Shown here: positions 13,594 to 21,173 of the stretch, piece after piece
How the letters are laid out: each line of letters begins with the position of its first letter
Numbering within the stretch: position 1 is the stretch's first letter
NCBI GenBank assembly: GCA_012719395.1
Contig: JAAYAL010000036.1
Span: 1-32,027, forward strand
DNA length: 32,027 nt
Source: Gaiellales bacterium
GTDB lineage: Bacteria > Actinomycetota > Thermoleophilia > RBG-16-64-13
Direction: 5' to 3'
Made by a program: the position numbers and the translations under genes
The notes under the pieces: model-generated
What the model was told of the DNA's origin: nothing
The model's database searches: none
What the model saw: the letters and a program-made list of their open reading frames with translations, nothing else

Positions 13594-15609
13594 CTACTCC
13601 GCCACCGTGGTCTCCGGCGCCGGCACCGGTTGAGACATGTAGGGCGGCCCGTAGGAGTCCATCGTCACGCCGGGCGCGGTCCACCTGCTGTAGCTCCCGC
13701 CGCCGATGGTCCAATCGTTGGTGGTGCGGAGCAGCGGCTCGCCCGCCTTGCTGTCGACGGAGAGGTTGAACACCGGGATCTTCACGCCGCGCTCCGCGAG
13801 GTCGGTCACCGCCTGCAGCGCGCGCTCGGAGACCAGCGCGGTCTGTGCCGAGACGTCACCCTCCACCGACACCACCAGGTGGGGATGGAAACCGTCGTCG
13901 CCCGGGCCCAGATCGAGAGAGACAAGCGTGGCGCCGGCCTGCTTCGCCGCCTCACGCAGCGCCTCCTCCAGAAGCGCCCGCGACTCCTCCTCGCCCACCG
14001 TGCCCGGGAGGTCCCACGTGTTGGAATAGGCCAGGTCACCCAGCATGCCCAGGCTCTCACTGTGCTCGCTGCCATCGTCGTTGACGCTGACCACGGCCAG
14101 TATGCGCAGGGGCACGCCGTGCCGGACCATGTACAGCACCTCGTGTTCGATGGCCCGGCGCCGGAAGATGCCGTCCGGAGGTGCGAGCGTGGCCGCCGGC
14201 ACGCGCACACACACCAGGGGCAGCACGTCGCCCGGGGGGAGGCCGCTCTGGGCCACCTGCATGTCCGCCGCGTTGCCGGTGTCCGTGGTCACGCTGACGA
14301 CCTCGATGCCGCGCGCCACCAAGCGCGCCTCAAGCGCCTCCAGGTAGCCTTGGACGAGGTTCTCCGCGGGTTGGATGACGTAGGCCACGTCCGTCTCCAG
14401 CCCGTAGCGGACGAAGCGCAGACCCGTGGCGCTTCCCTGGAAGTCGTAGACCTGGCCGTCGGAACTGATCTCGAAACCACCGCCGAGCTCGTGGACGCCC
14501 GGCCACCGCACCTGCCCCAGTTGCCCGCCGGTGGGAGTCAGCCCCACCACGCACCAGCCGGCCTCAGCGGGCTCGCCGCCGCCGGGCGGGCCCACCAGAA
14601 CCGCCAGGTAGTAGTTGCCGGCCGCATCGGAGCCCAGCGGCCGATAGCTCTCCTCCAGAGGCAACTCGGAGACGATGCTCCAGAGCAGCGGTTGCCCCTG
14701 CTCAGGCGTGATCCGCACCTGCAGGAGGGCGCTCGATCGCTGGATCAGCTCGAAGCTGGCCCCCGCCGCCACCCAGCCCTCCCGGCTCCCGGCGGCCGCC
14801 GCCTCCCGTGAGATCACGTCACCATCGAGCAGGAAGGGATAGCTGCGCACCCGCCCGTCGGCCCCGGAAGCCCGCTGCGTGCCCATGATCCAAAGGTCGG
14901 CACCGCTCCTCAGCAGCTGCTCCGGCAGGAAGCCGTCCCAGCCGATGGCGTGGCGGCCCAGCACCTCCCCATTGAGGGTGATGAGCACCACCTCCTGGGC
15001 GGCGAGCAGCGCCAGGTTGCCGTCTGCGCAGATGGCCAGGTCCAGGAAGGGCCCACCCTCGGGAAGCGGCGTGGGCGAGGAGCGCCAGCCGCCGCCGGGC
15101 TCCAGCATCTGCACGCGGTTGTTGGCCGAATCCAGGACGGCGATGAATGGCGTGTCCGGGGCCGTGGCGAAGACGGTGGGCCCCAAGCCGGCGCCGTCGG
15201 CGGCGCGGCCGAAACGGCCGGCCTCCGCCCCCCACTCGTAGGAAGAGACCGGGATGGCCAGGCGCGGCCCGATGAGATCGGCCGTCCCGGCGATACTGGT
15301 GACGATCTCCACGGGTTCCGGAGCCCCAGCGACCGCCGCCCCGGCGGACGTGGTAGGGGTGATCGACTCCCCGCCGGTCTCATAGTCATCGGTGATGACC
15401 ACCACCGGCGCCGGCTGCAACACCTGCCAGGCCCCCCACCCGGCCAGGAAGACCAGGGCAAACACGGCCACGGCGGCCACTCCCCGCCACGCCACCCTTC
15501 TGCGGCGGGCGGCCGTCACTTTGGCCCGGACCTGCCGCAAGGCGCCCTCGACGTCGCAGGGCCCGGTCAGCGCCTTGAGATCGTAGGGGAACAGCTCGTC
15601 TTCATTCAT
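13594..15609 (-). CDS. Putative anti-sigma factor / membrane sensor with large extracellular part
   Basis: The ATG at 15609 (MNEDELFPYDLKALTG) has GGAGGG upstream and overlaps the sigma-factor stop by eight bases. Residues 1-38 should be cytoplasmic. A single transmembrane helix (about 42-62, 'GVAAVAVFALVFLAGWGAW') is followed by about 600 extracellular residues. The first part (about 100-400) looks like an NHL/propeller-type fold with 'TPFIAVLDSANNRVQML' and 'GNLALLAAQEVVLITLNG'. The C-terminal part (about 430-671) is alpha/beta and not recognised. Gene overlap and topology argue for an anti-sigma factor, but the cytoplasmic part is very short and has no zinc-binding His-Cys motif. A signal sensed outside could be passed to the sigma factor; this is inference. 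Confidence 0.65.
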   Translation of the reverse strand: MNEDELFPYDLKALTGPCDVEGALRQVRAKVTAARRRRVAWRGVAAVAVFALVFLAGWGAWQVLQPAPVVVITDDYETGGESITPTTSAGAAVAGAPEPVEIVTSIAGTADLIGPRLAIPVSSYEWGAEAGRFGRAADGAGLGPTVFATAPDTPFIAVLDSANNRVQMLEPGGGWRSSPTPLPEGGPFLDLAICADGNLALLAAQEVVLITLNGEVLGRHAIGWDGFLPEQLLRSGADLWIMGTQRASGADGRVRSYPFLLDGDVISREAAAAGSREGWVAAGASFELIQRSSALLQVRITPEQGQPLLWSIVSELPLEESYRPLGSDAAGNYYLAVLVGPPGGGEPAEAGWCVVGLTPTGGQLGQVRWPGVHELGGGFEISSDGQVYDFQGSATGLRFVRYGLETDVAYVIQPAENLVQGYLEALEARLVARGIEVVSVTTDTGNAADMQVAQSGLPPGDVLPLVCVRVPAATLAPPDGIFRRRAIEHEVLYMVRHGVPLRILAVVSVNDDGSEHSESLGMLGDLAYSNTWDLPGTVGEEESRALLEEALREAAKQAGATLVSLDLGPGDDGFHPHLVVSVEGDVSAQTALVSERALQAVTDLAERGVKIPVFNLSVDSKAGEPLLRTTNDWTIGGGSYSRWTAPGVTMDSYGPPYMSQPVPAPETTVAE

Positions 15610-16111
15610 GGTGGCCCTCCAACAACGTGCGAAGTCGAGCACGACCGCGGGCAAGATGCTGGCTCACCGTCCCTTCCGAGACACCCATGACCGCGGCTAT
15701 CTCGGCCAGGGACAGGTCGTCGACGTAGCGCAGGACCGTGGCCAGCCGCTGCTGGGTGGGCAGCGCCTGCAGCGCCGCGGCCAGGTCCAGCCGGCCATCG
15801 GGGTCCGCTACCGCCTCCGTGGGCTGGAGCGCCCGGGGCTGGAGCCGCAAGAGCGCCCTCGCCCGGCGCAGGAGGGACCGCCTCCGATTCAGCAACCGGT
15901 TGACGGCCACGCGGCGCAGCCACGCCTCCGGCCGGTCGAGGCCACGAACGCGCGACCAATGGAGCCAGGCCTCCACAAAGGCCTCCTGGGCGGCGTCGGC
16001 CGCCATCTCCTCGTTGCCGCAGAAGACAGACAACGTGCGGTAGAGCGGCGCATACTGTGCCCGGAACAACGCTTCGGGAGAGGCATAGCCCCGCGAAGAC
16101 GAAGCCGCCAT
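15602..16111 (-). CDS. ECF-type RNA polymerase sigma factor
   Basis: The 169-residue protein has sigma region 2 (about 10-80: 'ALFRAQYAPLYRTLSVFCGN', 'AQEAFVEAWLHW', 'RPEAWLRRVAVNRLLNRRRS') and region 4 (about 110-165: 'LQALPTQQRLATVLRYVDDL' and the helix-turn-helix 'LAEIAAVMGVSEGTVSQHLAR'). It would direct RNA polymerase to a small regulon in response to an envelope signal. I place the start at ATG 16111, just ahead of the conserved region; its ribosome site is weak, and a GTG slightly upstream is possible. The overlap with the downstream membrane protein implies coupled expression. The neighbouring lipoproteins and SLH proteins are plausible targets, but I could not confirm a shared promoter motif. 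Confidence 0.85.
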   Translation of the reverse strand: MAASSSRGYASPEALFRAQYAPLYRTLSVFCGNEEMAADAAQEAFVEAWLHWSRVRGLDRPEAWLRRVAVNRLLNRRRSLLRRARALLRLQPRALQPTEAVADPDGRLDLAAALQALPTQQRLATVLRYVDDLSLAEIAAVMGVSEGTVSQHLARGRARLRTLLEGHHE

Positions 16112-16313
16112 GGGAAGCTCGGCCCTGCCCGGATCCACTGCCTCCACCCACCCCCCGTCTGTGCCCGTGTCTCTGCGGTGTCCTCTCCCGTCACCCCCAA
16201 CACACCGCCGGACCTGGAAACTATGACATGCGCGCGGATTTGGGAAGAGCCATCGGCTATGCTGCGGTCGTCGCCCACACCACGACCTGCCGTCCCCACC
16301 CCAAGGAGGCGCC

Positions 16314-16556
16314 ATGCCCGCCTACATCATCGCCAACATCGACGTCACCGATCCCGCAGCCTACGAGCCCTACAAGGAGATGGCGGCCACCTGCAACCGG
16401 AGCCATGGATCTCGCTACCTAGCCCGGGGCGGCCGCGTGGAGGTGCTGGAGGGAGACTGCGATGCGAAGCGCATAGCGATCGCGACGCCAAAGGTCCGCC
16501 CGCTCCATCATGGTCCTGTTGGACGGAGTATCCCAGGCACCGCGCTTGCAGCCTAA
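16314..16556 (+). pseudogene. DUF1330 protein with frameshifted C-terminus
   Basis: The first about 55 residues fit the DUF1330 family well (MPAYIIANIDVTDPAAYEPY..., 'GSRYLARGGRVEVLEGD', 'DAKRIAIA'), with GGAGG at good spacing. Intact members run to about 95 residues, with an 'EF(P)S-x-E-x-A-x-x-W...EY' half. Here the frame instead gives 'TPKVRPLHHGPVGRSIPG' and stops at residue 80. Pieces resembling the expected second half ('ARSIM', 'TEYPRHRA') appear in the other two frames over 16485-16590, pointing to more than one indel. Probably a decaying gene of a small dimeric ferredoxin-like fold protein. Confidence 0.6.
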
Positions 16557-16621
16557 CGAAAGCGCCTCTCCGAGGCTCACGCGGAGAACGCCGTCTCTGA
16601 GAACATGCCGTGCAGAAACAC

Positions 16622-16654
16622 GGGGGTGGGACCGGCTCCGCCGGTCCCACCCCC
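16622..16654. terminator. Strong perfect hairpin between convergent genes
   Basis: A 15-bp perfectly paired stem (GGGGGTGGGACCGGC at 16622-16636 with its complement at 16640-16654) closes on a 3-nt loop. It lies between the plus-strand DUF1330 gene and the end of the minus-strand Gly-rich gene, as expected for a bidirectional terminator. Neither side has a clear T-tract. Confidence 0.65.
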
Positions 16655-16709
16655 GCTCACATCCACTATCCCCACTCAGGCCCGGAACACGTCCAGGTCA
16701 GAAGATGCC

Positions 16710-16832
16710 TCAACCCCCGCCACCGGAACCTCCGCCACCGGAACCTCCGCCCCCCGAGCCTCCACCACGGCGGCCGAAGACCATGGCACCTACGATGATG
16801 ATCATGATCACAACAACGAGCGCGATTTCCGT
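16710..16832 (-). CDS. 40-residue membrane protein with Gly4Ser-repeat tail, apparent ACG start
   Basis: One hydrophobic helix (EIALVVVIMIIIVGAMVFG) is followed by Arg-Arg and then a tail of pure Gly4Ser-type repeats (RRGGGSGGGGSGGGGSGGGG). A consensus ribosome site AAGGAGGT (complement of 16838-16845) stands 5 nt before the in-frame codon ACG at 16832-16830, exactly where an ATG would be expected. The next in-frame Met is in the middle of the helix, and the upstream open frame (to 16967) runs through the promoter. A TATAAT box (16874-16869) and a palindrome resembling a CsoR operator precede it. Function unknown; it may be a small envelope peptide with a flexible glycine arm. Confidence 0.6.
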   Translation of the reverse strand, partial: TEIALVVVIMIIIVGAMVFGRRGGGSGGGGSGGGGSGGGG

Positions 16833-16868
16833 GGCCGACCTCCTTATCCGCCGGGAACATCCGTTTCT

Positions 16869-16892
16869 ATTATACCCCATAGGGTATATATG
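16869..16892. promoter_or_regulatory. Divergent promoter region with CsoR-type palindrome
   Basis: TATACCC (16871-16877) and GGGTATA (16882-16888) form a perfect inverted repeat with a 4-nt centre. The form ATACCC-N4-GGGTAT is like operators of the CsoR/RcnR/FrmR metal- or thiol-sensing repressors. A consensus minus-strand -10, TATAAT (16874-16869), overlaps the left arm. A plus-strand TATATA (16885-16890) overlaps the right. Binding would therefore shut off both the Gly-rich peptide and the MgtC gene. No repressor gene is in the window. Confidence 0.5.
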
Positions 16893-16936
16893 GAACGACC
16901 CCCGGGAGGAAGGGGGGGCCACTCGTTGAACAACTT

Positions 16937-17674
16937 GTGCACGCACTACCGGCTCAGCCGCAATCACCGCCGGCCGCCGCGAGGAGGTTTCACATAGCCA
17001 CCAGTGATCTCATCATCCGCATCGCCGTATCTGTAGTGCTGGGAGGGCTCATCGGACTGGAGCGCGAACTGCGCGACCAACCCGCCGGTCTGCGCACCCA
17101 CCTTCTGGTCTGCTTGGGCTCCACAGTCTTCACCCTCACGTCAATCCACGGTTTCGACGGGCTCATCGCCTCCTCACCGCTGCCTCTCACCAGTGACCCC
17201 GCCCGGATCGCGGCGCAGGTGGTGGTAGGAGTGGGCTTTCTGGGGGCTGGCGCCATCATCCGTCAGGGCGTCTCCGTGCACGGGCTCACCACGGCCGCCA
17301 GTCTCTGGACCATGGCCGCGCTGGGCATGGTGGTGGGCTTGGGTTGGTTTGTGCTGGCAGCGATCGTGACGCTGGCCGTGGCCGTCAGCTTGGTGGCGCT
17401 GCGCCTGCTGGAGGAGAAGCTGATCAACCCCCGGGCGCAGGAGCGCTCGATCGTTCACGTGGTGTTGCCCCCCGAGGACGAGAGCGCGTTGGATGGGCTC
17501 ATCAACGCTCTGGATCAGTTGGGAGTGAGCGTTCAGGACATGGAGGCCAGTGTCGGCACGGAGGAGAGCGGCGGCGTGACCATGAACGTGAGGCTGCCGG
17601 CCGGATTGACCAAGGCCCGGCTGGTCCAGGAGCTCACCCGTCTGGAAGGAGTGCACACGGCGGCCGCCCGGTAG
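16937..17674 (+). CDS. MgtC/SapB-family membrane protein
   Basis: The protein has the conserved MgtC N-terminal membrane part: 'LGGLIGLERELRDQPAGLRTHLLVCLGS', here cited in pieces at about 35-62, and 'GVGFLGAGAIIRQGVSVHGLTTAASLW' at about 96-122. Four to five helices are followed by a soluble C-terminal ACT-like domain (about 170-245, 'SIVHVVLPPEDES'). MgtC proteins are linked to magnesium limitation and modulation of membrane ATPases rather than simple uptake. The only standard start is GTG at 16937 without a ribosome site. GAGGAGG at 16981-16987 points instead to the in-frame ATA at 16994, which would give the natural N-terminus 'MATSDLIIRIAVS'. The gene ends 8 nt from the end of the convergent uvrB. 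Confidence 0.85.
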   Translation: MHALPAQPQSPPAAARRFHIATSDLIIRIAVSVVLGGLIGLERELRDQPAGLRTHLLVCLGSTVFTLTSIHGFDGLIASSPLPLTSDPARIAAQVVVGVGFLGAGAIIRQGVSVHGLTTAASLWTMAALGMVVGLGWFVLAAIVTLAVAVSLVALRLLEEKLINPRAQERSIVHVVLPPEDESALDGLINALDQLGVSVQDMEASVGTEESGGVTMNVRLPAGLTKARLVQELTRLEGVHTAAAR

Positions 17675-17682
17675 GCCACAGC

Positions 17683-19701
17683 CTATGCCACCCCGCTACT
17701 CTGCCGTAGGAAGGCCAGCTCCCGCGTCAGTTCCTTGAGCTCGTCGCGCAGAGTGGCGGCGTATTCAAAACGCAGATCCTCCGCCGCGGCAAGCATCTCC
17801 TCCTCCAGCGTGGCCATGAGCTTCTCCATCTCTTCCACCGTCATCTCCGTCCCGGACTCGCCCATGCGGCGCTTGGGCTTCCGCGGCGCACCACGCACGT
17901 CATCCAGTCCCAGAAGCTCGGTGATGTCGGAGACACCTTTGACCACGGTCTGCGGAGTGATGCCGTGCTCGCGGTTGAACTCCTCCTGGATGACGCGGCG
18001 GCGGTTGGTCTCACTCACAGCTGTGCGGATGGAATCCGTTTCCTTGTCCGCGTACATCAGCACCTTGCCGGACAGATTGCGCGCCGCCCGGCCGATGGTC
18101 TGAATGAGCGAGGTGGCCCCACGCAGGAAGCCCTCCTTGTCCGCGTCCAGGATGGCCACCAGCGAGACCTCGGGCAGATCCAGGCCTTCCCGCAGCAGGT
18201 TGATGCCCACCAACACGTCAAACTCGCCCAGACGCAGCTCACGCACCAACCGGATACGCTCCAGCGTGTCCACCTCCGAGTGCAGGTAGCGGGTGCGAAA
18301 GCCCATGTCCAGCAGGTAGTCGGTGAGATCCTCCGCCATCTTCTTGGTGAGCGTGGTGACCAGCACCCGCTCCTTGCGCTCCACGCGATGGCGGATCTCG
18401 TTCATGAGATCGTCAATCTGGTTCTTGGTGGGACGGACCTCCACCGCCGGCTCCACCAGGCCGGTGGGCCGCACCAGCTGCTCCACCACCTGGGCGGAGG
18501 CGCTCAGCTCCCACTCCCCAGGCGTGGCCGAGACAAATACCGCCCGCGGGACCTTGGCGATGAACTCCTCGAAGCGCAGCGGCCGGTTGTCCAGGGCCGA
18601 GGGGAGGCGAAAGCCGTTCTCGATGAGGGCGATCTTGCGGCTGCGGTCCCCGTGGTACATGCCGTGCAACTGTGGCACCGTCATGTGCGACTCATCAATG
18701 AGGACCATGTAGTCATCCGGGAAGTAGTCCAACAGCGTGTGCGGCGGCTCGCCCGGCCGCCGCCCGTCGATGATGCGTGAGTAGTTCTCCACCCCGCTGC
18801 AGTACCCGATCTCCCGCAGCATCTCCATGTCATAGCGCGTGCGCTGGCGTAGGCGGTAAGCCTCCAGCTGCTTGCCCTGCTCCTCCAGCTTGGCCGTCTG
18901 CTCCGCCAACTCCGCCCCTATATCAGCCACCACCCGATCCATGGTGCCCTCCGGCGTGACGAAGTGGGTGGCGGGATACACCGCCACGTGGGGCAGCCGC
19001 TCCAGCACCCGGCCGCTCACCGGATCCAGCCGCACGATCTCCTCCACGGTGTCTCCCCACAGGCTGACCCGCACCGCCACGTCTTCGTAGGCAGGCCACA
19101 CCTCAAAGCTGTCACCGCGCACGCGGAACTTGCCGCGGGCGAAGCCCACATCGTTCCGCTCATACTGGATGGAGACCAGCTTGCGCAGCACCTGGTCGCG
19201 ATCGATCTCCTCTCCCTCGCGCAGCAGCACCACCCGCGCCAGGTACTCCTCCGGCGAGCCCAGGCCGTAGATGCAGGAGACGGAGGCCACAATCACCACA
19301 TCCTGTCGCGCGATGAGACTGCTGGTGGCGGAGTGGCGCAGCCGGTCTATCTCCTCATTGATGGCCGCGTCCTTCTCGATGTAGGTGTCGGTGGCGGCGA
19401 TGTAGGCTTCCGGCTGGTAGTAGTCGTAGTAGGAGACGAAGTACTCCACGGCGTTGTCCGGCAGGAACTCGCGGAACTCGTTGCAGAGCTGAGCGGCCAG
19501 CGTCTTGTTGTGGGCGATAACCAAGGTGGGCTTCTGCGCCTGCGCGATGAGGTTGGCCATGGTGTAGGTCTTGCCGGAGCCGGTCACGCCCAGCAGAGTC
19601 TGGAAGCGATCCCCGCGGGCCACGCCTTCCGCCAATTTGTCTATAGCCTGTTGCTGATCACCCCGCGGCCGATACTCACCCCGGAGCATGAACCCGCCCA
19701 T
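17683..19701 (-). CDS. uvrB: UvrABC excinuclease subunit B
   Basis: UvrB (672 residues, normal length) loads onto damaged DNA from UvrA, verifies the lesion and recruits UvrC. Walker A 'GVTGSGKT' lies at about 38-45. The beta-hairpin that threads the DNA strand ('[20 protein letters not shown]') is at about 92-111. The helicase motif '[11 protein letters not shown]' and motif VI 'QTIGRAARN' are present. The C-terminal UVR domain that contacts UvrC ends the protein ('[18 protein letters not shown]'). I use ATG 19701 ([16 protein letters not shown]); an ATG at 19689 is possible. The start lies inside the end of the upstream lytic transglycosylase gene. All motifs look intact. Confidence 0.97.
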   Translation of the reverse strand: MGGFMLRGEYRPRGDQQQAIDKLAEGVARGDRFQTLLGVTGSGKTYTMANLIAQAQKPTLVIAHNKTLAAQLCNEFREFLPDNAVEYFVSYYDYYQPEAYIAATDTYIEKDAAINEEIDRLRHSATSSLIARQDVVIVASVSCIYGLGSPEEYLARVVLLREGEEIDRDQVLRKLVSIQYERNDVGFARGKFRVRGDSFEVWPAYEDVAVRVSLWGDTVEEIVRLDPVSGRVLERLPHVAVYPATHFVTPEGTMDRVVADIGAELAEQTAKLEEQGKQLEAYRLRQRTRYDMEMLREIGYCSGVENYSRIIDGRRPGEPPHTLLDYFPDDYMVLIDESHMTVPQLHGMYHGDRSRKIALIENGFRLPSALDNRPLRFEEFIAKVPRAVFVSATPGEWELSASAQVVEQLVRPTGLVEPAVEVRPTKNQIDDLMNEIRHRVERKERVLVTTLTKKMAEDLTDYLLDMGFRTRYLHSEVDTLERIRLVRELRLGEFDVLVGINLLREGLDLPEVSLVAILDADKEGFLRGATSLIQTIGRAARNLSGKVLMYADKETDSIRTAVSETNRRRVIQEEFNREHGITPQTVVKGVSDITELLGLDDVRGAPRKPKRRMGESGTEMTVEEMEKLMATLEEEMLAAAEDLRFEYAATLRDELKELTRELAFLRQSSGVA

Positions 19702-20336
19702 GACTCCCACCTCTCCCCGCCGGCAACGGGGCCCTCCACGCCCGGGCCCGTCCCGCCACCCACGATCTCACCACCGCCCAACGGTGGGTAGATGCGCACG
19801 TACAAATCCCGGTAGTCCAGCACCCGCTCCACATAGTCTCTGGTCTCCGGGTAGGGAATACCCTCCACAACCAGTTTACCGCCCGCTTCGGACAGCCACG
19901 TGCCCACCGTCCCCTGCCCGGCGTGGTACGCGGCTACCGCCGCCACTTCGGCCTCCTGGTAGAGATCCAGCAGGAAGCGGAGGTAGTAGCAACCGAGCGC
20001 TAGGTTATCCTCCACCGCCGTCAGCTCCGGGGAGGCAACACCGTCCCAGTCATTCTGGCCGGCGATCCACTCCGCGGTGGACGGCAGCACCTGCATGAGC
20101 CCCACGGCACCGGCCGGAGAACGCACGTCGCTGCGGAAACTGCTTTCGCACTTGACCACGGCCAGCACCAGATAAGGGTCGAGATGGTAGCGCCGGGACG
20201 CAGCCCTGATCTCCGTTTCGTACGAGATGGGATTGACCCACCGGCTGATGCCGGAAGGAACGCGTGGACCCAGCCAGAGACCGGCGATGGCGACGACGGC
20301 GACCACCATGAGCAGGAACGCGAGAGCAAGCTTCAC
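19641..20336 (-). CDS. Membrane-anchored lytic transglycosylase (SLT domain)
   Basis: A GTG at 20336 (GGAGG upstream) begins a basic-hydrophobic N-terminus acting as signal anchor (about 2-25). The SLT fold covers about 45-180. It contains the catalytic Glu motif '[20 protein letters not shown]' (about 62-81), '[11 protein letters not shown]', and the '[10 protein letters not shown]' motif near 147-156. It would cleave peptidoglycan glycan strands with formation of anhydro-muramyl ends. The last about 40 residues are Gly-rich and then run over the first 61 bases of uvrB in another frame, so they are probably an extension by stop loss rather than a domain. It lies between coaE and uvrB in a conserved housekeeping run. 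Confidence 0.9.
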   Translation of the reverse strand: MKLALAFLLMVVAVVAIAGLWLGPRVPSGISRWVNPISYETEIRAASRRYHLDPYLVLAVVKCESSFRSDVRSPAGAVGLMQVLPSTAEWIAGQNDWDGVASPELTAVEDNLALGCYYLRFLLDLYQEAEVAAVAAYHAGQGTVGTWLSEAGGKLVVEGIPYPETRDYVERVLDYRDLYVRIYPPLGGGEIVGGGTGPGVEGPVAGGERWESWAGSCSGVSIGRGVISNRL

Positions 20337-20401
20337 CCCACCCTCCTGCCCCCGCTCCCAACCCGGGCACTGCATGAGGGGCGGCGGGAGCTACCTCCCG
20401 A

Positions 20402-21049
20402 CTACCCCTTGTCCCCCGCGGACTTGCCGGCCATGGCGAGAGCACGCTCGTAGACCATACGTGCAAAGTACTGCAGTTCGCTGATGCCCGCATCGTTGTT
20501 GAAGTGCATATCCGCGGCCGCGATCCGCTGTCCGGTGGTCAGGCGGCGCTTCTCCAAGACCTGCATGCTCTTGTCGTCGTAGCGGGCGGCCAATCGCTTC
20601 TGCCTGACACCAAACGACGCTTCGATGGTGACAACCAGGTCGTAGCCACGCTGGAAACCGCCTTCGATGAGCAATGGGGACTCAATGGCCACCACCGTCC
20701 CCGGAGAGGCCGTCTCCATGAGCCGGATGCGCTCCGCGGTAACCTGCGGGTTCACCACGCTCTCCAGCCACTTCAGGCCGTCAGGCTGCTGACCCACCTT
20801 GCGCAGGAGGACGCGACGGTCCACTTCGCCGTCAACCCCGATGATGTCCGCACCGAACCGCTGCTTGAGCATCTGCATGATGTCCGGCCTGCGGTAAAGC
20901 TCGTGGACAAAGTCATCCGCGGAGAACGTCTGAGCCCCCAACTCGCCGAGCATCTTGAGGACCGTTGTCTTCCCTGCGCCGATCCCGCCGGTGAGACCAA
21001 CCACCACGGCCCGACCCCGGATCTCCTTCAAGCCCGACTCATTCTCCAT
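20402..21049 (-). CDS. coaE: Dephospho-CoA kinase
   Basis: CoaE phosphorylates the ribose 3'-OH of dephospho-CoA, the last step of coenzyme A synthesis. The 215-residue protein has the P-loop 'GLTGGIGAGKTTV' (about 18-30), 'SADDFVHELY' (the catalytic-Asp region, about 43-52), the lid region 'RQKRLAARYDD' and 'ADMHFNNDAGISELQ' near the C-terminus. The start has GGAGG 8 nt upstream. It follows rpsA by 124 nt; a terminator hairpin lies between, so it may need its own promoter or read-through. Gene order rpsA-coaE-uvrB is typical of actinobacteria. Confidence 0.95.
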   Translation of the reverse strand: MENESGLKEIRGRAVVVGLTGGIGAGKTTVLKMLGELGAQTFSADDFVHELYRRPDIMQMLKQRFGADIIGVDGEVDRRVLLRKVGQQPDGLKWLESVVNPQVTAERIRLMETASPGTVVAIESPLLIEGGFQRGYDLVVTIEASFGVRQKRLAARYDDKSMQVLEKRRLTTGQRIAAADMHFNNDAGISELQYFARMVYERALAMAGKSAGDKG

Positions 21050-21112
21050 CTAGCGACCCTCCCACCACTCGGCAGCTCCGCCCGACTCACTACGTTCCAC
21101 CTTAGCCACAGA

Positions 21113-21136
21113 AGAGGGCGCCCGCAAGCGCCCTCT
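21113..21136 (-). terminator. Hairpin terminator after rpsA
   Basis: AGAGGGCGC and GCGCCCTCT pair perfectly over 9 bp with a 6-nt loop. On the minus strand the stem comes about 40 nt after the rpsA stop and is followed by a T-containing stretch (TTCTGTGG). It probably ends or attenuates the rpsA transcript before coaE. Confidence 0.7.
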
Positions 21137-21173
21137 CAACATACACTCTCGGTGAAGGCGTCCTTCGACCGGG

